Origin: Opitutaceae bacterium
Lineage (GTDB): Bacteria > Verrucomicrobiota > Verrucomicrobiia > Opitutales > Opitutaceae
Assembly: GCA_019634615.1 (NCBI GenBank)
Contig: JAHCAZ010000015.1
Location: forward strand, 1 to 64,000
DNA length: 64,000 bases
Reading direction: 5' to 3'
The position numbers and the translations under genes are program-made. Of the stretch, positions 49,774 to 58,228 are shown piece by piece. Under the pieces are notes generated by a model that saw only the letters and a program-made list of their open reading frames with translations, did not search any database and was not told where the DNA came from. The first letter of the stretch is position 1. The number at the start of each line of letters is the position of its first letter.

Positions 49774-51765
49774 ATGACCCTGCAAACCCACCTCCTGGCC
49801 AAGGCCGCCAATCAAGCCCGCGGTCTCGCGATCGACGCCGTCCACGCCTGCTCCTCCGGCCACCTCGGCCTCCCGCTCGGCGCCGCCGAGATCGGCGCGG
49901 TCCTCTTCGGCCACGCCCTCGTCCACAACCCCGAGCGCCCGCGCTGGCTCAACCGCGACCGCTTCATCCTCTCCGCCGGCCACGGCAGCATGTTCCTCTA
50001 TTCGTGGCTCCACCTCAGCGGCTACGCCGTCCCGCTCGACGAGGTGAAGAAATTCCGCGTGCTCCACAGCATCACCCCGGGCCACCCCGAGTTCGGCGAG
50101 ACCCCCGGCGTCGAGAGCACCACCGGCCCGCTGGGCCAGGGCATCGGCAACGCCGTCGGCATGGCCCTCGCGGGCCAGATGGCCGCCGCGCGCTTCAACA
50201 CCGCGGAGCACGCGATTTTCGACTACCACGTGGTCTGCCTCGCCGGCGACGGTTGCATGCAGGAAGGCGTCGCCATGGAGGCCGTCGCGTTCGCCGGCCA
50301 CCAGAAGCTCGACAACCTGATCCTCATCTACGACGCCAACGACGTCACCCTCGACGCCATGGCGGATCGCACCCAGAGCGAGAACACCGCCGCCCGCTTC
50401 AAGGCCATCGGCTGGGACGTGCAGACGATCGACGGTCACGACCTCGCCGCCGTCCTGAAGGCCTACAACAAGGCCAAGAAATCCAAGAGCGGCAAACCGC
50501 AGCTCATCATCGCCAAGACCCAGATCGGCCGCGGCATCCCCGAGGTCGCCGGCACCGCCAAGGGCCACGGCGAGGGCGGCGCAAAGTTCTCCGCCACCGC
50601 GCGCGCCGGGCTCGGGCTTCCCGCCGACCAGCACTTCTTCGTCAGCGACGACGTCCGCGGCTACTTCGCCAACCACAAGGCCCGCCTCATCCGCGCCTGC
50701 AACAAGTGGCACAAGACCTACAAGGCGTGGCGCGAGGCCAACCCGGCCCAGGCCGCCGTGCTCGACAACGCCGGCCAGGCGCCCGTCGCCGCCGACCTGC
50801 TCGCGAAGATCCCGGCGTTCCCGGTCGACGCCAAGCTCGCCACCCGCGCCGCGGGCCGCGACGCGCTCCAGCCCGTCGCCGCCGCGCTGCCGCTCCTCAT
50901 CGGCGGCAGCGCCGACCTCTACGGCTCGACGCTCAACTACATCGCCGCCGACAAGGACTTCGACCCCGCCAACCGCACCGGCCGCAACATCCGCTTCGGC
51001 ATCCGCGAGCACGGCATGGCCGCCATCGCCAACGGCCTCGCCTACGACGGGCTCTTCCGTCCGTCCATCGCCACCTTCCTCGTCTTCGCCGACTACTCGC
51101 GCCCGTCCATGCGCATTGCGGCCCTCGCGAAGCTGCCGGTCGTCTATATCTATACCCACGATTCGATCGGAGTAGGGGAGGACGGCCCGACGCATCAGCC
51201 GGTCGAGACCGTCTCCGGCCTGCGCCTGATCCCGAACCTCGATGTCATCCGTCCGGCCGATCCCGAGGAAACCGCCGGCGCCTTCGCCGCCGCCCTCGAG
51301 CGCACCGACGGCCCCACGCTCCTGGCCCTCACGCGCCAGGCCGTGCCCGTGCTCAACGACATCCCGGTCGAGCAGCGGCGCCAGGGCGTCCTCCGCGGCG
51401 GCTACATTGCCGTCAAGGAAACCGCCCCGCTCACCCACATCCTCCTCGCCGCCGGCAGCGAACTGCAGCTCGCCCTCTCCGCGGCCAAGGAACTGGGCGC
51501 CGGCGTCCGCGTCGTTTCCCTGCCGTCCTTCTCCCGCTTCGATCGCCAATCGGCCGAGTACCGCGAGAGCGTCTTGCCGTCGTCCTGCCGCGCCCGCGTC
51601 GCCGTCGAGGCCGGCGTCACCGGCCTCTGGTGCAAGTACACCGGACTCGACGGCAAAGTGGTCGGCGTGGACCGCTTCGGCCTCAGCGCACCCGCGCCCC
51701 AGGTCTACCAAGAGCTGGGCGTAACGGCGGCGGCGGTGGTGGCGGCGGCCCGCTCGCTGACCTGA
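49774..51765 (+). CDS. tkt: Transketolase
   Basis: This thiamine diphosphate enzyme transfers two-carbon units in the pentose phosphate pathway, in the cytoplasm. It has 663 residues. The N-terminal ThDP motif is [13 protein letters not shown] at about residues 159-171 with YDANDVTLD after it. The other hallmarks are [69 protein letters not shown] and the final YQELGVT. The ATG at 49774 gives the family start ([20 protein letters not shown]); upstream in-frame extension crosses the palindromic element. Confidence 0.96.
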   Translation: MTLQTHLLAKAANQARGLAIDAVHACSSGHLGLPLGAAEIGAVLFGHALVHNPERPRWLNRDRFILSAGHGSMFLYSWLHLSGYAVPLDEVKKFRVLHSITPGHPEFGETPGVESTTGPLGQGIGNAVGMALAGQMAAARFNTAEHAIFDYHVVCLAGDGCMQEGVAMEAVAFAGHQKLDNLILIYDANDVTLDAMADRTQSENTAARFKAIGWDVQTIDGHDLAAVLKAYNKAKKSKSGKPQLIIAKTQIGRGIPEVAGTAKGHGEGGAKFSATARAGLGLPADQHFFVSDDVRGYFANHKARLIRACNKWHKTYKAWREANPAQAAVLDNAGQAPVAADLLAKIPAFPVDAKLATRAAGRDALQPVAAALPLLIGGSADLYGSTLNYIAADKDFDPANRTGRNIRFGIREHGMAAIANGLAYDGLFRPSIATFLVFADYSRPSMRIAALAKLPVVYIYTHDSIGVGEDGPTHQPVETVSGLRLIPNLDVIRPADPEETAGAFAAALERTDGPTLLALTRQAVPVLNDIPVEQRRQGVLRGGYIAVKETAPLTHILLAAGSELQLALSAAKELGAGVRVVSLPSFSRFDRQSAEYRESVLPSSCRARVAVEAGVTGLWCKYTGLDGKVVGVDRFGLSAPAPQVYQELGVTAAAVVAAARSLT

Positions 51766-51803
51766 TTTTTTTCGGGTTTTTCTGCACACCGGGCTTGCGT
51801 TAG

Positions 51804-51838
51804 TAGTTAGCATCCTAACTATCAGCTTCCTGATAGTT
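51804..51838. promoter_or_regulatory. Two overlapping palindromic operators before the MarR gene
   Basis: TAGTTAG at 51804-51810 pairs with CTAACTA at 51815-51821 (spacer 4). AACTATCAG at 51817-51825 pairs with CTGATAGTT at 51830-51838 (spacer 4). They share the bases AACTA. Both are perfect, AT-rich in a GC-rich region, and end 3 nt before the MarR start codon. The form fits autoregulation by the MarR protein. TTGCGT at 51795-51800 may be the -35 box. Confidence 0.75.
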
Positions 51839-51841
51839 ATC

Positions 51842-52426
51842 ATGCCGGACCATTCCATGCCATATCTCCTCCTCAAGGACCTCCCGCGCTACGAGTGCCT
51901 GCTCGAGGCGGCGCGCGAATTCCCCGACCTCGATCCGTCGGCGGCGGAGGCGTTCCTGCAGCTCCTGCGGGCGAGCGACGAGGCCTATGGCTTGAACGCG
52001 CGGAACATGGCCGCCCACGGCATCTCCGCCGGGCGTTTCAGCGTGCTGATGCTCCTCTGGCGGGGCGACCGCACGCGGTGCGCCGCCGGGCCGGCGGCGG
52101 GCGATTGCGGGCCGCGCACCCCGGCGAGCCTGGCGGATGCCTGCGGGGTCACGCGGGCCACGATGACCGGCCTGATCGACACCCTTGAGCGCGACGGTTT
52201 CGTCAAGCGCGAGCCCGACCCGGCCGATCGGCGGATGATGACCGTGCAGCTGACCCCCAAGGCCGAGGAGTTCCTGCGCCGCTACCTCCCGACCCATTTC
52301 CGGATCACGTCGGCCATCATGAGCGTCCTTTCGGAGACCGAGCGTAAGACTTTCGTGCGGTTGCTCGTCAAGGTACAGCAGCAGGCCGCGACGCTGGCGG
52401 CCGCATCCCGGCCGGCCCCGTCCTGA
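51842..52426 (+). CDS. MarR-family transcriptional regulator
   Basis: A 194-residue winged-helix regulator. The MarR features are YGLNARNMAAHGISAGRFSVLMLL, the recognition region SLADACGVTRATMTGLIDTL and RDGFVKREPDPADRRMMTVQL wing, then AEEFLRRYLPTHFRI. A Cys/Pro-rich insertion (RCAAGPAAGDCGPRTP) before the recognition helix is unusual. It is the first gene of the RND efflux operon and probably represses it and itself through the overlapping operators. The first start at 51842 has little space for a ribosome binding site; an ATG at 51857 is an alternative. Confidence 0.92.
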   Translation: MPDHSMPYLLLKDLPRYECLLEAAREFPDLDPSAAEAFLQLLRASDEAYGLNARNMAAHGISAGRFSVLMLLWRGDRTRCAAGPAAGDCGPRTPASLADACGVTRATMTGLIDTLERDGFVKREPDPADRRMMTVQLTPKAEEFLRRYLPTHFRITSAIMSVLSETERKTFVRLLVKVQQQAATLAAASRPAPS

Positions 52427-52463
52427 AACTTTTCTCCTCCATCCCGATTCTCACCACCACACC

Positions 52464-53582
52464 ATGTTCAAGAAAATCATCATCACTGCCGGCGGGCTCC
52501 TCCTGATCGTCGGCCTGCTTGGCGGAATCAAGGGCATGCAGATCGCAGCCCTCATTGCCTCCGGGGCCAATGCCTCGATGCCCCCTGAAGTCGTCACCAC
52601 CATTGCGGTGACCGAGGATCGCTGGGAACCCACCCTCAAGGCCGTGGGTTCGCTCACCGCCGTGCAGGGCGTGACCGTCGCCGCCGAGTCCCCCGGCAAG
52701 GTCGTCGGCATCCACTTCGAACCCGGCGCCACCGTGCAGGCCGGCGATCTTCTGCTTCAGCAGGACACCTCGATCGAGGAGGCGATGCTCCGCTCCGCCG
52801 AGGCCAGCATGGCCCTCGCCAAGGTGAACCTTGCCCGCGCCCAGGAACTCATCGGCAAGGCCACCATCGCCCAGTCGGAACTCGACGCCGCCGACGCCCA
52901 GTTCAAGCAGGCGCAGGCCCAGGCCGACAACGTGCGGGCCACCATCGCCAAGAAGACGATCCGTGCGCCGTTCTCCGGCCGCTTGGGCATCCGCCTCGTC
53001 AATCTCGGCCAGACGCTCAAGGAGGGCGAGGCCATCGTCTCCCTGCAGACGCTCGACCCCATCTTCATCAACTTCACCCTGCCGCAGCAGGAACTCGCCC
53101 GCCTCAATCTCGACCTCACGGTGCGCGTCACCAGCGATGCCGCTCCGGGCCAGACCTTCGAGGGCAAGATCACCGCGATCAACCCCGACGTCGACGCCGC
53201 CACGCGCAACGTCCGCGTCCAGGCCACCCTCGCCAACCCGTCCGCCGTCCTGCGGCCGGGCATGTTCGCCAGCGTGGCCGTGGTGCTGCCGACCAACGAT
53301 TCCGTGCTCATCATCCCGGCGACGGCGGTCCTCTACGCGCCCTACGGCGACTCCGTCTTCGTCGTCGAGGACGCCAAGGAGGGCGGCGGCAAGGTTGTGC
53401 GCCAGCAGTTCGTCCGCCTCGGCGTCACCCGCGGCGACTTCGTCGCGGTCAAGTCGGGCCTCAAGGCCGGCGAGACCGTCGTGACCACCGGCGTCTTCAA
53501 GCTGCGCAACGGCGCGGCCGTCGCCGTCGACAACGCGCTGTCACCCGAGTTCAAGCTCGATCCCAAGCCGAACGATTCCTGA
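52464..53582 (+). CDS. RND efflux periplasmic adaptor (MFP subunit)
   Basis: A 372-residue membrane fusion protein linking an RND pump to an outer-membrane channel. A single N-terminal hydrophobic segment (IIITAGGLLLIVGLLGGI) anchors or exports it. The lipoyl half-motifs (VTVAAESPGKVVGIHFEPG and AGDLLLQQDTSIEE, then KKTIRAPFSGRLGIRLVNLG) flank an alpha-helical hairpin. Beta-barrel and membrane-proximal parts follow. No lipobox is seen. It begins 37 bp after the MarR gene. Confidence 0.93.
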   Translation: MFKKIIITAGGLLLIVGLLGGIKGMQIAALIASGANASMPPEVVTTIAVTEDRWEPTLKAVGSLTAVQGVTVAAESPGKVVGIHFEPGATVQAGDLLLQQDTSIEEAMLRSAEASMALAKVNLARAQELIGKATIAQSELDAADAQFKQAQAQADNVRATIAKKTIRAPFSGRLGIRLVNLGQTLKEGEAIVSLQTLDPIFINFTLPQQELARLNLDLTVRVTSDAAPGQTFEGKITAINPDVDAATRNVRVQATLANPSAVLRPGMFASVAVVLPTNDSVLIIPATAVLYAPYGDSVFVVEDAKEGGGKVVRQQFVRLGVTRGDFVAVKSGLKAGETVVTTGVFKLRNGAAVAVDNALSPEFKLDPKPNDS

Positions 53583-53658
53583 GGGCCGCCACCACACCCA
53601 CGCCCGTTTCCCGGCCGCGCGTCCCCGCGTGGCGCAGGCCGGCAAGCGACCCCCACCC

Positions 53659-56600
53659 ATGAAATTTACCGACATCTTCATCCGCCGGCCGGTGCTGGCG
53701 ATCGTGGTCAACCTCGTGATCATCATCGCCGGCTTCCAGGCCATGCGCACGCTCAACGTGCGCCAGTATCCCCGCAGCGAAAACGCCTCCGTCACCGTCA
53801 CCACGGTGTACGTCGGCGCCAGCGCCGAGCTCGTCCGCGGCTTCATCACCACGCCCCTCGAGCGCGCCATCGCGGCGGCCGACGGCATCGACTACATCCA
53901 GTCGCAGAGCAGCCAGGGCATCTCGACCATCACCGCCCGCCTCAAGCTCAACTACGACGCCACCAAGGCCCTGGCCGAGATCGGCTCCAAGGTCGACCAG
54001 GTCCGCGGCGAGCTCCCGCCCGAGGCTGAGGTCCCGGTCATCAACATCGAGTCGGCCGACAGCCGTTTCGCCTCGGCGTACCTGAGCTTCAACTCCGACG
54101 TCCTCGAGCAGAACGAGATCACCGACTACCTCGTCCGTGCCATCCAGCCGCGCCTCTCCGCCGTGACGGGCGTGCAGCGTGCCGACATCCTCGGCGCGCG
54201 CACCTTCGCCATGCGCGCGTGGCTCAAGCCCGAGCGCATGGCCGCGCTCAACATCAGCCCGGTCCAGGTGCGCACCGCCCTCGCGGCGAACAACTACCTC
54301 GCCGCCGTCGGCAGCACCAAGGGCGCCCTGATCCAGGTCAACCTCACGGCCAACACCGATCTGCGCTCGGTCGACGAGTTCAAGCAGCTCGTCATCCGCG
54401 AGCAGAACGACAGCGTCGTGCGCCTCGGTGACATCGCCGACGTCGTGCTCGGGGCCGAGGACTACAGCGCCGACGTGCGCTTCTCCGGCCAGACCGCCGT
54501 CTTCATGGGCATCTGGGCCCTGCCGAACGCCAACTCGATCGACGTCATCAAGGCCGTCCGCGTCGAGATGGAGCAGATCCAGAAGGAGCTGCCCACCGGC
54601 ATGCAGGCGATCGTCGCCTACGACGCCACGAACTACATCAACAACGCCATCAACGAGGTCGTCCACACGCTCGTCGACACGCTGATCATCGTGGTGATCA
54701 TCATCTTCCTCTTCCTGGGCACCTTCCGGTCCGTGCTGGTCCCGGTGATCGCCATCCCGCTCTCGCTCATCGGCGCCATCTTCCTGATGCAGCTCTTCGG
54801 GTTCACGATCAACCTGCTCACGCTGCTCGCCATCGTGCTCTCGGTCGGTCTCGTCGTCGACGACGCCATCGTCGTCGTCGAGAACGTCGAGCGCCACCTG
54901 CGCAACGGCGAGTCGCCCCTGGATGCCGCCATCCTCGGCGCCCGCGAACTGGTCGGCCCGATCATCGCGATGACCATCACCCTCGCGGCGGTGTACGCCC
55001 CGATCGGCCTGCAGGGCGGCCTCACCGGCTCGTTGTTCCGCGAGTTCGCGTTCACCCTCGCCGGCGCCGTCACGATCTCCGGCATCGTCGCCCTGACGCT
55101 CTCCCCGATGATGTCGTCGCGCCTCCTGCGCGCCTCCGACGAGGAGCACGGCTTCGCGGGTATGATCAACCGCCACTTCGAGAAGCTGAAGGCCTTCTAC
55201 GGCCGCCTCCTCGACATCGCCCTGGCCAACCGCCGTTACGTCTACGCCGTCTGGATCACGCTCGGCGTGCTCGGTTACGCGATGATCACCCAGTCGTCGG
55301 GCGAACTCGCGCCGACGGAGGACCAGGGCATCATCTTCGGCATCGTCGACGCCTCGGCCAACGCGACGCTCGACCAGACCGCGAAGTTCACCGCCGCCGC
55401 CAACGAGGCGCTCCAGACCATTCCGGAGAAGAACTTCATGTTCCAGATCACCTTCGCCAACCAGGGCTTCGGCGGCCTCGTGCTCCAGCCCTGGGAGAAG
55501 CGCGAGCGGACGGTCTTCGAGATCATGCCGGAGGCGCAGGCCAAGCTGGCCGCGATCCCCGGCATCCAGATGTTCCCGGTCACGCCCCCGGCGCTGCCCG
55601 GCGGCGGCGATTTCCCGGTCGAGTTCGTCATCGCCTCCACGGCCGACACGGAGCAGATCCTCAAGTTCGCCCACCAGATCCAGGAAGCGGCGATGAAGAG
55701 CGGCAAGTTCTACTTCCCGCCGATCATCGACGTGAAGATCGACCAGCCCGAGGCCGAGCTCATCATCGACCGCGAGAAGGTCGCCAACATGGGCCTCAAC
55801 CTCCAGCAGGTCGGCGCCGACGTGGCCTCCGCCCTCGGCGGCAACTACGTCAACCGCTTCAGCATCGCCGGCCGCAGCTACAAGGTCATCCCGCAGGTCA
55901 AGCGCGTGGACCGGCTCAACCCGGACCAGCTCACCGACATCTACGTCACCGGCCCGGGCGGCCAGCTCGTGCCGCTGAGCACCTTCGCCACGATCGAGAC
56001 CAAGGTCGTGCCGCGCTCCCTCAACCGCTTCCAGCAGCTCAACGCGGTCAAGATCTCCGGCGTCGCCGGCCTCCCGCTCGACCAGGCCCTGCGCCTGCTC
56101 GAGGACGAGGCGGCCAAGGTCCTGCCCAAGGGCTACGTCATCGACTACACCGGCGAGTCGCGCCAGCTCCGCATCGAGGGCGGCACGGCCAAGTTCTGGA
56201 CCACGATGGGCCTCGCCACGATCCTCATCTTCCTCGTGCTCGCGGCCCAGTTCAACAGCTTCCGCGACCCGATGGTGATCCTCCTCGGCTCCGTGCCGCT
56301 GGCGATCTTCGGCGCCTCCGTCTTCATGTTCCTGAAGATGCCGGCCCCGAACGTGCCGTTCTTCACCGACGGCTGGACGACCACGTTCAACATCTACTCA
56401 CAGGTGGGCCTGGTCACGCTCGTCGGCCTGATCGCCAAGAACGGCATCCTCATCGTCGAGTTCGCCAACCAGCGCCAGCTGGCCGGCGCCTCGAAATACG
56501 ATGCCGTGCACGACGCCGCCCTGACGCGCCTGCGCCCCATCCTCATGACCACCGCGGCCACCGTCGCCGGCCACTTCCCGCTGACCCTCGTCACGGGCGC

Positions 56601-56778
56601 CGGCGCCGCGGCCCGCAATTCCATCGGCCTCACCCTCGTCGGCGGCATGACCATCGGCACCGCGTTTACGCTTTTCGTGGTCCCGGCCCTGTACATGCTG
56701 ATTGCCAAGGAACACCAGGCCGAAGACCGCGCGGCGGCCACCGCCCCCGTGCCGGTCCCGGCCCCGGTCGCCAAATGA
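53659..56778 (+). CDS. RND-family efflux pump, inner-membrane subunit
   Basis: A 1039-residue proton-driven multidrug exporter of the AcrB/HAE1 type. It starts MKFTDIFIRRPVLAIVVNL, the usual first membrane helix. The GLVVDDAIVVVENVERHL segment with the paired Asp of the proton relay (helix 4) is present, as are the helix 10-12 pieces and the C-terminal FVVPALYMLIAK. Two large periplasmic loops have the pseudo-repeat typical of the family. The ATG at 53659 was chosen because it begins the conserved N-terminus; an upstream GTG adds ten unusual residues. It lies between the adaptor and TolC genes. Confidence 0.95.
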   Translation: MKFTDIFIRRPVLAIVVNLVIIIAGFQAMRTLNVRQYPRSENASVTVTTVYVGASAELVRGFITTPLERAIAAADGIDYIQSQSSQGISTITARLKLNYDATKALAEIGSKVDQVRGELPPEAEVPVINIESADSRFASAYLSFNSDVLEQNEITDYLVRAIQPRLSAVTGVQRADILGARTFAMRAWLKPERMAALNISPVQVRTALAANNYLAAVGSTKGALIQVNLTANTDLRSVDEFKQLVIREQNDSVVRLGDIADVVLGAEDYSADVRFSGQTAVFMGIWALPNANSIDVIKAVRVEMEQIQKELPTGMQAIVAYDATNYINNAINEVVHTLVDTLIIVVIIIFLFLGTFRSVLVPVIAIPLSLIGAIFLMQLFGFTINLLTLLAIVLSVGLVVDDAIVVVENVERHLRNGESPLDAAILGARELVGPIIAMTITLAAVYAPIGLQGGLTGSLFREFAFTLAGAVTISGIVALTLSPMMSSRLLRASDEEHGFAGMINRHFEKLKAFYGRLLDIALANRRYVYAVWITLGVLGYAMITQSSGELAPTEDQGIIFGIVDASANATLDQTAKFTAAANEALQTIPEKNFMFQITFANQGFGGLVLQPWEKRERTVFEIMPEAQAKLAAIPGIQMFPVTPPALPGGGDFPVEFVIASTADTEQILKFAHQIQEAAMKSGKFYFPPIIDVKIDQPEAELIIDREKVANMGLNLQQVGADVASALGGNYVNRFSIAGRSYKVIPQVKRVDRLNPDQLTDIYVTGPGGQLVPLSTFATIETKVVPRSLNRFQQLNAVKISGVAGLPLDQALRLLEDEAAKVLPKGYVIDYTGESRQLRIEGGTAKFWTTMGLATILIFLVLAAQFNSFRDPMVILLGSVPLAIFGASVFMFLKMPAPNVPFFTDGWTTTFNIYSQVGLVTLVGLIAKNGILIVEFANQRQLAGASKYDAVHDAALTRLRPILMTTAATVAGHFPLTLVTGAGAAARNSIGLTLVGGMTIGTAFTLFVVPALYMLIAKEHQAEDRAAATAPVPVPAPVAK

Positions 56779-56794
56779 TTGTCCCGTTCGTCCT

Positions 56795-58153
56795 ATGAAA
56801 TTCGTCCCAATCACCCTGTCCGCCGCCCTGATGCTGGCTGCCAGCCTTCCGCTGGCGGCCCAGACGCCGCCCTTCCAGCGCGACGGCCAGCCCGATCCCG
56901 AATTCGCGGTGCCGGAGGAGCTCAGCCTGCCCTATGCGCTCTCCTTCGCGCTCGATAACAACTACGCCATCCGCCAGGCCCAGGAACGCATCCGGGAGCA
57001 GGAAGGCATCATCCTCGAGGTCCGCTCGGCGCAGATCCCGAACCTCAGCGCCAGCGCCGACTACACCCGCAACGCCAAGGACGTCTCATCGTCCATGCCC
57101 GCCCAGACCCGCGACTGGGGCTTCTCGGTGCAGGCCACCCAGGTGCTCTTCGCCGGCGGCGGGGTCTCCGCCGGGGTCAAGGGCTCCAAGCTCGCCCGCG
57201 AGGCCGCCGCCCTCGAGCTCCAGGGCGTGATCAACGAGCAGCTGCTGCTCGTCCGCCAGCGCTTCTACTCCGTGCTGCTCGCGCAGCAGCGCATCGGCGT
57301 GCAGGAGGAGAACGTCAAGCTGCTCGAGGAGCAGCTCAAGGACGCGCGCAACCGCTTCGAGGCCGGGGCCACCTCCAATTTCGAGGTCCTCCGCGCCGAG
57401 GTCGCCCTCGCCAACGGCCGCCCGGCGCTCATCACCGCCCGCAATACCTACCGCGTGGCGATCGAGGAGCTGCGCCAGGTGCTCGGCTTCGCCAATGCCA
57501 GCGGGACCGCCGCCACCAAGGTCCCGCAGTTCGTCGGCACGCTCGACGCCGGCCCGCAGCCCGCCTACGACCTGCGCGAGGTCCTGGAGCGCGCCCGCGC
57601 CCAGCGCCCCGAACTCCAGCGCCTCGCCCGCCTCCATGACGCCGGCGAGCAGCAGGTCGTCGTCGCCCGCTCCAACTACGTTCCCCAGGTCGCCGCCTTC
57701 GGGCGCTACGACTGGGTCCGCGGCGGCCCCTCCAGCGGCTGGAGCGACCGGCGCGACGGCTGGACCGCCGGCGTGCAGGCCTCGTGGGATCTCTTCGACG
57801 GCCGCGCCACCGCCGGCCGCGTCGCCCAGGCGAAGTCCCGCCTGATGCAGACCAAGCTCGCGCTCGACGAGACCACGCTCGCCATCGACGTCGAGGTCCG
57901 CCGCGCCCATTCCGCCCTCACCGAGGCCTGGGAACTCGTCGAGGCCTCCGGCAAGGTCGTCGAGCAGGCCACCGAGGCCCTGCGCCTCGCCAATGTCCGC
58001 TACGGGGCGGGCACGGCCACCCAGCTCGACGTGCTGACCAGCCAGGTCGCGCTGACCGACGCGCGGCTCAACCAGCTCGTCGCCTTCTTCAACCACAACG
58101 TCGCGCTCGCCGCGATGCGCAAGGCCCTCGGCGATCCCGACCCGCTGCTCTGA
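56795..58153 (+). CDS. TolC-family outer-membrane efflux protein
   Basis: A 452-residue outer-membrane channel of the RND system. A signal peptide (ITLSAALMLAASLPLAAQ) is followed by two alpha-beta repeats of the TolC type: LSLPYALSFALDNNYAIRQA and YDLREVLERARAQRPELQRL start each. Long helical stretches with FEAGATSNFEVLRAEVALAN and YGAGTATQLDVLTSQVALT mark the repeats. It completes the MFP-RND-TolC operon started by the MarR gene. Confidence 0.93.
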   Translation: MKFVPITLSAALMLAASLPLAAQTPPFQRDGQPDPEFAVPEELSLPYALSFALDNNYAIRQAQERIREQEGIILEVRSAQIPNLSASADYTRNAKDVSSSMPAQTRDWGFSVQATQVLFAGGGVSAGVKGSKLAREAAALELQGVINEQLLLVRQRFYSVLLAQQRIGVQEENVKLLEEQLKDARNRFEAGATSNFEVLRAEVALANGRPALITARNTYRVAIEELRQVLGFANASGTAATKVPQFVGTLDAGPQPAYDLREVLERARAQRPELQRLARLHDAGEQQVVVARSNYVPQVAAFGRYDWVRGGPSSGWSDRRDGWTAGVQASWDLFDGRATAGRVAQAKSRLMQTKLALDETTLAIDVEVRRAHSALTEAWELVEASGKVVEQATEALRLANVRYGAGTATQLDVLTSQVALTDARLNQLVAFFNHNVALAAMRKALGDPDPLL

Positions 58154-58228
58154 CCCGGCGGCGCGGGCGCGCCGCCGGTTGTGTTTGCCGCAACTCCCGC
58201 CGCCCCACGGTGTCATTGCCCAGCGCGC

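Noticed and set aside
53551..55674. A 707-codon minus-strand open frame
   Set aside because: It lies antisense to the RND adaptor and pump genes and has no recognisable motif.
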